8,074 nucleotides of DNA from NCBI GenBank assembly GCA_002328865.1, contig DCWO01000138.1:12528-20601 (forward strand), given 5' to 3'. The position numbers were made by a program, and so were the translations under genes. Every line of letters starts with the position of its first letter. Positions within the stretch are counted from its first letter, which is position 1. This stretch comes from Dehalococcoidia bacterium UBA2160. GTDB lineage: Bacteria; Chloroflexota; Dehalococcoidia; Lucifugimonadales; UBA1123. Below, piece by piece: positions 1 to 6,272 of this stretch. Below the pieces are notes generated by a model that did not search any database, was not told the DNA's origin, and saw only the letters and a list, made by a program, of their open reading frames with translations.

Positions 1-290
1 CCGCCGCAGTTGGCGTCGCCCCAGGTGCCCGTGAGCGGGGACTTGCACACCGCCACGAAACGGTTCCCTTCGATGCACGGCGTTCCCGTCATGGGCCCGG
101 TAAGCAGGCCGAGGATGTTGTCGGGACCCAGGGCGTCCACGTTTGGCTTCATGCGGTCGAAGAGTATCTTGACCCCGATGCCGTAGCCGCCGATGTAGTC
201 TCTTGTCAGTTCTTCGGACAGCGGCAGGTCCTCGAACTCCTGTTTGGTGAGGTCAACGTCGAGAAACTTGCCCATGTAGCCGTTAGCCAT
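1..290 (-). CDS. Aldehyde ferredoxin oxidoreductase, N-terminal fragment (runs off the window)
   Basis: Enzymes of this family oxidise aldehydes to carboxylates with ferredoxin as electron acceptor, using a tungsten- or molybdenum-pterin cofactor and a 4Fe-4S cluster in the cytoplasm. Only the first 96 residues are present, of a family length usually around 600-700; the frame is open to the window edge. The opening MANGYMGKFLDVDL, then YIGGYGIGVKIL (residues about 32-43), GLLTGPMTGTP, and KSPLTGTWGDANCGG at the visible end match the conserved order of the N-terminal cofactor-binding domain. The cysteine cluster and active site would lie further left and cannot be checked. The start is well supported: GAAGGAGA (minus strand, 296-303) sits 5 bases before the ATG. 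The substrate, and whether tungsten or molybdenum is used, cannot be told. Confidence 0.9.
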   Translation of the reverse strand, partial: MANGYMGKFLDVDLTKQEFEDLPLSEELTRDYIGGYGIGVKILFDRMKPNVDALGPDNILGLLTGPMTGTPCIEGNRFVAVCKSPLTGTWGDANCG

Positions 291-295
291 AACGA

Positions 296-303
296 TCTCC
301 TTC
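296..303 (-). promoter_or_regulatory. Ribosome binding site of the aldehyde ferredoxin oxidoreductase
   Basis: GAAGGAGA on the minus strand, 5 bases from the ATG at 290. It fixes the start codon of the gene that leaves the window on the left. Confidence 0.8.
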
Positions 304-368
304 GCGCGACGCCTCCACCACCACACAGCAAACATCCCGAATCGCGGTTAATCTGTGAATGGCTGAAC

Positions 369-395
369 CTTATCATCGCCGCTCAGGGCAGTCAA
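369..395 (-). promoter_or_regulatory. Possible promoter of the aldehyde ferredoxin oxidoreductase
   Basis: Reading the minus strand, TTGACT (390-395) resembles a -35 box and GATAAG (369-374) resembles a -10 box. The spacer is only 15 bases, shorter than the usual 16-18. The pair lies about 79 bases before the ATG at 290. This is a weak consensus match only. Confidence 0.2.
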
Positions 396-501
396 TCAGG
401 CTGGCGGTCGTTTGGCTTGCAGTGCGTGCGTGTTCGGGGAGAGGCGGTCCGACGCTCGGCTCGGGGGTCATCCGGATTCGGAAATGACGGCGTGGCGGGA
501 A

Positions 502-1212
502 CTAGACGAGCCGGTAGGATTCGCTCAGCACGCTGGCGATCGCATCCACCCACAAGAGAACGCCGATCACAACCAGGATCACCTCCCCTGCGCCGAGTCG
601 TGCATTGAAGAGTGGACCGCCGGACTGTTCCCGCCAGTAGCGATTAAGGTTCTTCTGAACGCCGTACAGGAGGAGTATTACTACTGACACCGAGCCGATA
701 TCGATCACGAGCGTAATCAAGGCGGTCGTGGATGTCGTGCCGAGTTCGACGACCACAAGCGCGACCCCGTTCAACACGGTGAAAACGATCATCAACCCCA
801 CCGTGCGGCTGGCGCTAATCGAGGTTGCTTGGCCCGCCTGCAACATCAGCTCCCGGAACACCCGCATGTGGGCGTGAATGCGAAACAGCGAATAGATTGG
901 GACGGTTCCAATGGCGGCCGCATGCCACACCGGAAAAGCGACTTCCCGTGTATGGTCGCGGTACTGCTTCCAGGTCAAATACAACCAGTAGAAGAGATAA
1001 AGTCCCCAGGAGAGGATGGACATCACGACAATCTTGTCAGGAGAGATCCGGTACTGCGACACTGACACTCTTGGGGTATCCGGCGACGCCTCGTTCCGTT
1101 GGTAAGGCTCATAGCCGAGTTCGGCCGTCAATTCCGCTCCACAAGAGGTGCAAGAATTCGCGCTGGCTTGCGATTGTGCTCCACAGTTGGAGCAGTTGCG
1201 AACGACAGTCAT
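502..1212 (-). CDS. Zinc-ribbon, multi-pass membrane protein resembling DUF4234
   Basis: A 236-residue protein of unknown function. Residues 7-24 form a short zinc ribbon with two CxxC knuckles (C7, C10, C21, C24). A polar linker to about residue 55 follows, then five likely membrane segments near 61-79, 96-112, 136-156, 164-185 and 208-229. The first helix region (SWGLYLFYWLYLTWKQ) and the motif QKNLNRYWRE around 186-195 resemble DUF4234-type membrane proteins, which often carry an N-terminal zinc ribbon. The family assignment is from memory of these motifs. No good ribosome binding site precedes the ATG at 1212, but the zinc ribbon begins six residues after it, so this start is sensible. 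It lies 264 bases downstream of the crotonase on the same strand, too far to assume one transcript. The ribbon suggests metal or partner binding on the cytoplasmic side (inference). Confidence 0.8.
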   Translation of the reverse strand: MTVVRNCSNCGAQSQASANSCTSCGAELTAELGYEPYQRNEASPDTPRVSVSQYRISPDKIVVMSILSWGLYLFYWLYLTWKQYRDHTREVAFPVWHAAAIGTVPIYSLFRIHAHMRVFRELMLQAGQATSISASRTVGLMIVFTVLNGVALVVVELGTTSTTALITLVIDIGSVSVVILLLYGVQKNLNRYWREQSGGPLFNARLGAGEVILVVIGVLLWVDAIASVLSESYRLV

Positions 1213-1476
1213 TGCCGGTCACATTTGGTCTTGGTCAGGTCTTGCCCGCACCAGATCACTGCTGAAGCACTCCCGTATCGATTGAGCCACGCGTTGTCAG
1301 TCCGGATGTCGATGGCGTATCTTCGTTCTGATGTGCCGGGCCAGCCGTCATTTTCATATGTCCCACAATCAATCTGTCAATCCTTGGCCTGCTTCGACAA
1401 AGTTCGTCTTGATACTGAAGGCCATGAGGCTACGCTGATCTAGGTCCCTCGACCGCGACTCACGACTCAGCCTGCG

Positions 1477-2301
1477 TCAGCGCCCCGTGAAGTTCGGCTT
1501 GCGCTGCTCCACGAACGCCTTGGCCGCTTCCTTGTTGTCCTCGCTGCCCATGGTCATGTCCTCCATGGCCAGTCCAAACTCCATGACTGAGTGGTACGTC
1601 TGCCACAGAATCCGATTGACGGTCAGCTTGGTCCATCGAATTGCCATCGGGGGACCGTCGACGAGTTCCTTCGCGAACTTGGTCGCCGCGTCCAACAAGC
1701 CGTCGAGAGGGACCACGCGGTTGGCAAGCCCAATCTTGTCGGCCTCTTCTGCGCCGACCATCCGGCCGGTCATTAGCAGTTCCTTGGCTCGGTTGACCCC
1801 CACCAGGTGAGGCCAGATGAGCGCTCCGCCGTCGCCCGCGACCAGGCCCGCCCGAACGTGTGTGTCGCCGATGCGGGCCACGTCGGCCATGAATACGACG
1901 TCGCACATTAGCGCCAAAGTCGCCCCGAGGCCGGCGGCGGCGCCGTTTACGGCCGCGATCAACGGCTTTTGGAAGTTCAGGTAATCCTGAATCAGATACT
2001 TCGCCTCGTACTGAAGGCCACCGAAATTGCGAGGCGGAGGAGCGCCGTCGCCTTGGGATTCCGATCGTTGGGACATGCCACCCAGATCTGCGCCGGAGCA
2101 AAACCCGCGTCCCGCTCCGGTGATGATCACGGCCCCCACGTCGGGGTCCTCGTTCGCCGTCCGCAGTATCTCCCGCCATCCATCGGCCATGCCGGGCAAG
2201 AGTGCGTTTAAGCGATCCGGTCGGTTGAGAGTGACCGTTGCGATCGTGTCCTTAACGTCCACCAGGATATCCATGTTTGCAAACTTGGTGTAATCGGCCA
2301 T
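1477..2301 (-). CDS. Crotonase-fold (enoyl-CoA hydratase/isomerase family) protein
   Basis: A 274-residue cytoplasmic protein of typical length for the crotonase superfamily, which acts on acyl-CoA thioesters. Visible family landmarks are TVTLNRPDRLNAL (22-34), the first oxyanion-hole segment GFCSGADL (66-73), PLIAAVNGAAAGLG (113-126) with the second oxyanion-hole glycine region, and MTGRMVGAEEADKIGLANRVV (177-197). The two glutamates that catalyse water addition in rat mitochondrial crotonase (Glu144, Glu164) align by eye with T128 and H148. This is therefore probably not a classical enoyl-CoA hydratase; an isomerase, hydrolase, lyase or other CoA activity is possible. The block IGDTHVRAGLVAGDGG (144-159) is characteristic of a recurring crotonase subgroup of unclear reaction. 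The frame stays open 23 codons further upstream, but AAGGAGG (2309-2315) lies 7 bases before the ATG at 2301, so that start is preferred. Confidence 0.9.
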   Translation of the reverse strand: MADYTKFANMDILVDVKDTIATVTLNRPDRLNALLPGMADGWREILRTANEDPDVGAVIITGAGRGFCSGADLGGMSQRSESQGDGAPPPRNFGGLQYEAKYLIQDYLNFQKPLIAAVNGAAAGLGATLALMCDVVFMADVARIGDTHVRAGLVAGDGGALIWPHLVGVNRAKELLMTGRMVGAEEADKIGLANRVVPLDGLLDAATKFAKELVDGPPMAIRWTKLTVNRILWQTYHSVMEFGLAMEDMTMGSEDNKEAAKAFVEQRKPNFTGR

Positions 2302-2308
2302 GCCGGCG

Positions 2309-2315
2309 CCTCCTT
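2309..2315 (-). promoter_or_regulatory. Ribosome binding site deciding the crotonase start
   Basis: AAGGAGG on the minus strand, a near-perfect Shine-Dalgarno sequence 7 bases before the ATG at 2301. It argues against the longer reading frame that begins at 2370. Confidence 0.85.
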
Positions 2316-2480
2316 GAATGGTTGAGATGGCATCCACTGCCGCGAACTGGACCCGTTTCGTGTCGCGCAACTGGCCGGCTGGGAAGACGCAATCGTCCTG
2401 CCACGCGCCGCCGCAGTGCGTGTGAATTGGATAAAGCTCAACGGACCGAAGCTCAGGCTATCACGCCTCCCAAAGTTACG

Positions 2481-2495
2481 CGAGTCGATGACTCG
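2481..2495. promoter_or_regulatory. Perfect dyad, possible operator
   Basis: CGAGTC-GAT-GACTCG is a perfect 6-bp inverted repeat around a 3-base centre. It lies about 180 bases upstream of the crotonase start and 380 upstream of the DUF3592-like gene, and only 3 bases from a second dyad (2499-2516). It could be a repressor or activator site shared by the divergent genes. Operator function is inference. Confidence 0.3.
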
Positions 2496-2498
2496 GCC

Positions 2499-2516
2499 GT
2501 CTCAGCCGGCCGAGAC
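2499..2516. promoter_or_regulatory. Imperfect 18-base palindrome, possible operator
   Basis: GTCTCAGCCGGCCGAGAC is self-complementary at 8 of 9 positions, with one A/C mismatch. It directly follows the dyad at 2481-2495, and the pair may form a composite site or a transcribed hairpin. Confidence 0.3.
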
Positions 2517-2553
2517 ATCCATGTCATTGCAGCGTGCCTGGAGGGTAGCTGTA

Positions 2554-2577
2554 GACAGCCGTTGTCAACAACCTGTC
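2554..2577. repeat. Nested inverted repeat (10 paired bases)
   Basis: GACAG-CC-GTTGT-CA-ACAAC-CTGTC: two consecutive 5-bp arms pair around a 2-base centre, with a 2-base bulge on one side. This is the strongest dyad in the divergent intergenic region. No T-tract follows it, so a protein-binding site is more likely than an intrinsic terminator. Confidence 0.4.
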
Positions 2578-2874
2578 GGCTCGGATTCTGGCGCTGTCGA
2601 CATGTCAACGGCGGGTTTGGCCAGAGTGTAGCATTCCTGTACAAATGCGGGATTTTCTGATTCCATGTCGGAGGATGTTGAACAAGAAAAAGAACGATCT
2701 GCAAATCCATATCCGTCGAGATGGTTCGACAGCGGCGGCCCGCGTACATCGAATGATCAAAGGACCACCGGAAACCGGATCAACCTGTGAACCGTCCCGA
2801 AGGACGTGCCTGGCGAAGGCGCCGTCTACGCCCGAACCTCTGGCGGTCGGTGCATATGACAGAGGTATGACTTC

Positions 2875-3492
2875 ATGAGAGTCCCATGGCGGCACATTCG
2901 GACCGCCTTCTCTGGGCTGCGGCATATCTACTGGTTCTTCAACCGCGATGCCATGGTGAGGAGCAGAGGGCTCTCGACATTGGGGCGGATCATCGGAACG
3001 GCATCCAAGCACCATCCCTCCGAGAGCAGGTCGTGGGACACGTATTACGTCACGTACGAGTTCAACGTTGACGATCGAACGCATACCCGTGAACAGAAGG
3101 TTCATGATCTGTTCGGGTGCAGGCTGGACATGCCCATCGTCGTCTACTATCTACCGGAGGTCTATCCGCCGAAAAGCTCCATCGATCGAAAGCCGCGAGA
3201 ATTGAGCGGGCGGGAGAAAGTGAACGAAGAAGCAGGGCCAAACACGTTCCAAGAAGTCGGAATGTCTGCGACGGCCACCATTCTCGAAATCAAGGATCAG
3301 CGTTCGCGCGATGCGGATGGCTACTGCGGCATGACTTACGAGTTCACCGATGCCCGAGGAGCCACGTGGCGAAACACGACGTGGGTGAGCGATCCGATGG
3401 ACGCCGAAGTGGGGTCGAAGAGACCGGTCCGGTACCTGCCGGACCGTCCCGACAAGAATATGCTGTCGTGGGCCGACGAGAATGACGTATGA
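2875..3492 (+). CDS. Protein with two tandem DUF3592-like domains
   Basis: A 205-residue protein of unknown function. It appears to contain two diverged copies of the same beta-rich domain. Copy 1 spans about 34-105 (GRIIGT..., YYVTYEFNVDDRTHT, then IVVYYLPEVYPPKSS). Copy 2 spans about 131-200 (ATATILEIK..., GMTYEFTDARGATW, then RPVRYLPDRPDKNM). The shared pattern is TYEF, then a short D/G-containing turn, then V-x-YLP-x-x-P-x-K-(S/N). This matches DUF3592-type domains, which are usually found once, next to membrane helices. Here there is no clear transmembrane helix; residues 12-22 are mildly hydrophobic and aromatic. The ATG at 2875 has AGAGG (2861-2865) 9 bases upstream, a moderate ribosome binding site. 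It stands alone on the plus strand, with opposite-strand genes on both sides. The family name is a pattern match from memory. Confidence 0.75.
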   Translation: MRVPWRHIRTAFSGLRHIYWFFNRDAMVRSRGLSTLGRIIGTASKHHPSESRSWDTYYVTYEFNVDDRTHTREQKVHDLFGCRLDMPIVVYYLPEVYPPKSSIDRKPRELSGREKVNEEAGPNTFQEVGMSATATILEIKDQRSRDADGYCGMTYEFTDARGATWRNTTWVSDPMDAEVGSKRPVRYLPDRPDKNMLSWADENDV

Positions 3493-3499
3493 GCCGTCG

Positions 3500-3715
3500 A
3501 CAGTTGAGTTTCTCGCGGCGCAGGTTCGGTAAACCCCACGTTGCGGGGATCACTTCGATGTTCCGCAAACCGTCGACGCGGTCGTCGAAGTGGCGCGAAA
3601 TTGCGATGTGCGGATATGGGCCCGCGAGCCCCGCCAGTCGCTCCCGACGAACCTGGTCGAACACATCCGCGTCACGCGACGGGCAGTCGTAGAACAACGC
3701 GGCTGCTTTGGGCAT
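3500..3715 (-). pseudogene. Remnant of a D-isomer-specific 2-hydroxyacid dehydrogenase (N-terminus only)
   Basis: Reading from the ATG at 3715, the first 70 or so residues look like real protein: MPKAAALFYDCPSRDADVFD, then RRERLAGLAGPYPHI (23-37), and VIPATWGLPNL (55-65). This resembles the start of hydroxyacid dehydrogenases, whose N-termini carry an xLYDxP opening and a VIFSTWGMPxL-like strand before the nucleotide-binding domain. After about residue 71 (near 3505) the similarity stops. The frame continues antisense into the end of the DUF3592-like gene as arginine/serine-rich noise. The nucleotide-binding and catalytic domains are missing, about three quarters of a normal protein of some 320-340 residues. 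It is probably a truncated, dead gene, with the breakpoint almost exactly where the neighbouring gene ends. Third-position base use is still GC-rich, suggesting recent loss. A short independent protein is less likely. Confidence 0.5.
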
Positions 3716-3733
3716 GAGTCCGTCATGTTTCGG

Positions 3734-5741
3734 CTAGCGGTTCCATGGCCACTTGAACCCAGGCGGGGAAACCTTCCGGTTGAGAAAATCTTCAGTCTGC
3801 ACTCGGTAGAGTACGAACGTGTCGTCGACGCTGGAAGTGTCGTCGTACAAGAAATCGGGGATCTCGGACTTAAGCGACGTTCGCCCGAAAGCGTCTGCTC
3901 TTTCCCAAACAGTTACGGTGTTCGCGTGCAGCGTCCACCCTTGCTCTCCGTCGCCGACTAGTTTGCGGTAGTTCTCGGGCGCCAACAAGGCGGCCAGCCG
4001 CCTTGCGGATCGCTCGTAGCGGCCGCCGGCATACTGGTCCCAGGAGACAGGGTGCGACCACTCAGGCAAGTTTGCGCCGATTGCCTCACCCAGGAGATCG
4101 CAAATCGTCTCAGATGACATACGAAGAATGTCGTATGGCATGGGAGCGCTGTCGAGTTTCTCCATCACCCGATTCAGATACCGGAGATAAAAATCGGTCG
4201 TTAGCTGATTTCGAATCTCTTCGACGCTGGTATGGAGCTTGTCGGCAAGCGCATAGTCGTGAGTGGGAAGCGACGTATTGGCGTAGATCATCAGGCATCG
4301 CTTGACCACTTCATCCTGGAAGGACTGCGGCTCGGCGTTCATCGATACGACGAAGCACGGGTGCTCGTTGACCGGCGGCAGATTCTCGTCCTTCACGATG
4401 TCGAGGCCATGGTCGTTGAAACGACGTCTGGTGATGTCGTCGAACACAACGGGAAAGCGTTTGTAATTCTGCTGGAGTCCTCTCAGCGTTCGACGTGTGA
4501 AGCTGTCCTTCTGCACAGTGCTCGGATGCCCGAACATGCTGGCGATCAACGTATCGACGAGGCTGGTCTTGCCGCAGTTCGACTTGCCGTAGATGACGGC
4601 GAACGATGGGTAATGGAACACGTTGCCGCCGCTCACCACGGCCCGAGCCCGGAAGTCGCAGATGAACGGCGATATGTAGAGCCAGGACATGAACGTGAAG
4701 TAATCCCTCTGCAGCCGCGGTACGTCGCCCACGAAGCCCAGCTCGTAGTTGTCGAAATACTGCACGATGGCTGCGGCGCTCCGCTTGAACCCGTCGTCGT
4801 CGGCGACCAACGACAACGTTTGGCCCGAGAGCGAAACGTGCCTGGATTCTGGGTGAATGGTCAGGCTGGTCGGTCTGGTCGCCTCGTCCTCCTGCTCACC
4901 TTTGCGCCAGCGCATTCTTTTGATTTCGGCTTTGACCTTAGGCGTGATGACCTGCCGTCCGTTCTCTCGAGTGACGTGAGGCGATACGATCCGCTCGACC
5001 GGCAGTGTCAGCTCTTCAACCTTGTGGACGACTTGCGGAACCGTCAATTCATCGGGCGGAGGAGGCTGGAACACCGTTGGGCCCGGGTCCTGCAGCAACG
5101 GCGTATCGGCGAACGAGATCTCCCTCGACTGAACGTCGATTGGCAGGTCCACTCGATCCGCGGCCGTCTCCTTGACCGCGTCGTACTCCCGCGAATAGTG
5201 CTCCCAGGCGAGATCGTCGTCGTCGAATACAAGCAAGGTCTCGGGCTGCTTCCCGCTGAAGGCGCGTTCCGACAGGTTGGCCGACCCGACGATCACCCTG
5301 CGGCGACTCGGCGAATCCGATTCGAGTAGATACAACTTGGCGTGAGCGATGTTGTCTTTCACGACGTAGAACTGGGCCTTGCCGGCATGGATGCTGTCGA
5401 ATATTACGCGCTGACGGTCGTCATCGAGTTTGAGCGCCGACTCCCGGACCTGATTGATCAGGAACTTGTTGAAACGCGATGATCTCGGCGAATCGTCCGA
5501 GCCCTGCCTCGTATCCGAATACGCACTCGAAGTGCTGAAACGAGTACCTGTCGAGCATCCGGACGATCATCGGTGCGCTGACCGAGTAGGTCAGCGCGCG
5601 CATCCGGTCGAAGCCTTCGAACATGCTCCACTGGAACGGCTCGACGCTGATGGCTTTAGCGTTCACGACCTGCAAACCCTTTTCCGCTACGGACAGAGCG
5701 TCGTCGAAATCGAGGCGGTTCTGGAGCGGCTCGTTAAGCAT
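3734..5741 (-). CDS. PLD (HKD) nuclease-like domain fused to a P-loop ATPase, with one apparent frameshift
   Basis: Joined across a frameshift near 5472, this reads as a 668-residue protein. Residues 1-90 come from the frame starting at 5741; the rest comes from the frame ending at 3734. Residues about 35-185 form a phospholipase-D-type domain: FEGFDRMRALTYSVS (41-55), then H133-x-K135 and GSANLS (152-157), with E167 downstream. This is the single-HKD arrangement of dimeric PLD nucleases. A proline-rich and charged linker (about 215-290) follows. The ATPase has Walker A GKSNCGKTS (385-393), Walker B VVFDDI (431-436), a sensor-like VVSMN (464-468) and an arginine at 481. It recalls superfamily-3 or Rep-type helicase ATPases. 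The last 150 or so residues, including WDQYAGGRYERSARRLAALL, are unrecognised. The role may be nucleic-acid cleavage powered or gated by ATP, such as defence; this is inference. GGGGTG (5749-5754) precedes the ATG at 5741, and an in-frame stop lies just upstream. Confidence 0.75.
5465..5482 (-). other. Frameshift site inside the PLD-ATPase gene
   Basis: The upstream frame reads ...FAEIIAFQQVPDQSG and stops at a TGA at 5421-5423. The frame one base on reads ...FNKFLINQVRESALKLDDD and continues into the HKD motif. Removing one T from the minus-strand TTT at 5472-5474 joins them as ...AEIIAFNKFLINQ.... The simplest cause is a one-base insertion in this short homopolymer, either a real mutation or a sequence error. 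No recoding signal, such as a stop or rare codon directly at the slip point, is evident. Confidence 0.75.
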
Positions 5742-5754
5742 CGTATGTCACCCC

Positions 5755-5767
5755 GTTGGCTGCCAAC
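5755..5767. promoter_or_regulatory. Perfect palindrome just upstream of the PLD-ATPase start, possible operator
   Basis: GTTGGC-T-GCCAAC is a perfect 6-bp inverted repeat with a one-base centre. It ends 14 bases before the ATG at 5741 and abuts the putative ribosome binding site. In this position a bound repressor, or an RNA hairpin, could limit expression of the gene. Function is inferred from position alone. Confidence 0.4.
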
Positions 5768-6201
5768 ATCGCTTGAGACATGTGAGCGCTTATCATGATA
5801 CAGCCCTGACGCCATGGGCGGAACAGAGCAAACGGGCCGTCCAGCGCGTTCTCCAGACACGGTGCGGCCGGGCATCCCGGAACCGACCACATCGTGCTCG
5901 ACCAGGACAGTCGCGCAACGGTCAGATCCATTGTTCTCTGTTGCAGAAGACATCCAGTGCCTCTGTCAGGGGTCAACCTTGCCCCATATCAGTTGTTGCC
6001 GAGTCCAGGCCCGAAGCCAGCCCAATATCGCCGTCGTATTACAGTTGACTGCCGGATTCGAAAACCGAGTGTCTTGGCTCAGGTTGTTATTAGCAGTATT
6101 GCTACGGTCCATGAGAACCGATAGCATGTCAGGCGACAACTTCATCCGCTATTCGGTCAGGATTCGCAACAGAATCGTATCCGGAGAGTCCAGACCGGTG
6201 A

Positions 6202-6211
6202 GACAATTGTC
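6202..6211. promoter_or_regulatory. Perfect 10-base palindrome, possible operator
   Basis: GACAATTGTC is fully self-complementary and lies about 100 bases before the dehydratase-like gene. Short palindromes with an ACAATTGT-like core are common as binding sites of sugar-acid repressors of the GntR and LacI types. No regulator gene is visible here, so the assignment is inference. Confidence 0.3.
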
Positions 6212-6241
6212 AGGCTTAACGGACGAATGATGTTCCTCGGT

Positions 6242-6254
6242 ATGTTCCGGACAT
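6242..6254. promoter_or_regulatory. Near-perfect dyad upstream of the dehydratase-like gene
   Basis: ATG-T-TCCGGA-CAT is a palindrome apart from one extra T. It falls between the palindromes at 6202-6211 and 6273-6286. It could be part of the promoter or operator of the plus-strand gene. Confidence 0.25.
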
Positions 6255-6272
6255 TTGCACGGCATGGTGGAT

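Larger units (their letters stand above)
2316..2874. other. Divergent intergenic region without a supported gene
   Basis: About 560 bases between the divergently oriented crotonase and DUF3592-like genes. Open frames here on both strands translate to arginine-, serine- and proline-rich, low-complexity products with no recognisable motif, and none has a good ribosome binding site. The only organised content I see is three dyad-symmetric sequences between 2481 and 2577, listed separately. No tRNA or convincing sigma-70 promoter could be picked out by eye. Confidence 0.6.
5768..6272. other. Divergent intergenic region without a supported gene
   Basis: About 500 bases between the start regions of the PLD-ATPase gene (minus) and the dehydratase-like gene (plus). 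Open frames on both strands lack motifs and ribosome binding sites and look like chance frames. Contents noted: TATCATGATA (5791-5800), a perfect 10-base palindrome in the likely promoter zone of the minus-strand gene; TAGCA-GTAT-TGCTA (6091-6104); and two dyads closer to the plus-strand gene, listed separately. No convincing -35/-10 pair was found for either gene. Confidence 0.6.

Noticed and set aside
825..1265. Plus-strand open frames opposite the zinc-ribbon membrane gene
   Set aside because: The opposite strand shows a zinc ribbon and five hydrophobic helices. The plus-strand products are arginine- and proline-rich noise.
1460..2179. A 239-codon minus-strand frame overlapping the crotonase
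   Set aside because: It is an out-of-frame, arginine- and glycine-rich shadow of the crotonase coding sequence.
2605..3105. A 166-codon minus-strand frame overlapping the start of the DUF3592-like gene
   Set aside because: The composition is irregular and motif-free, and half of it is antisense to a better-supported gene.
4232..5329. A 365-codon plus-strand open frame inside the PLD-ATPase gene
   Set aside because: It lies antisense to the Walker motifs and HKD region. The translation shows no motif and there is no ribosome binding site.
5470..5476. Programmed translational frameshifting at the PLD-ATPase break
   Set aside because: A +1 shift would be needed, but no stop or rare codon sits at the slip point and no stimulatory element is evident. 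An indel is simpler, though recoding is not excluded.
5421..5741. Treating the upstream PLD fragment as a separate 106-residue gene
   Set aside because: Its last residues after the slip point are unlike the family, and the next frame continues the same domain without a gap. One frameshifted gene explains both.
5687..5976. Minus-strand frames just upstream of and overlapping the PLD-ATPase start, considered as a small partner gene
   Set aside because: Neither product has recognisable motifs or a ribosome binding site, and both run into the PLD gene out of frame.
5814..6230. A 138-codon plus-strand frame in the intergenic region
   Set aside because: The product looks like translated non-coding DNA, with no motif and no start signal.
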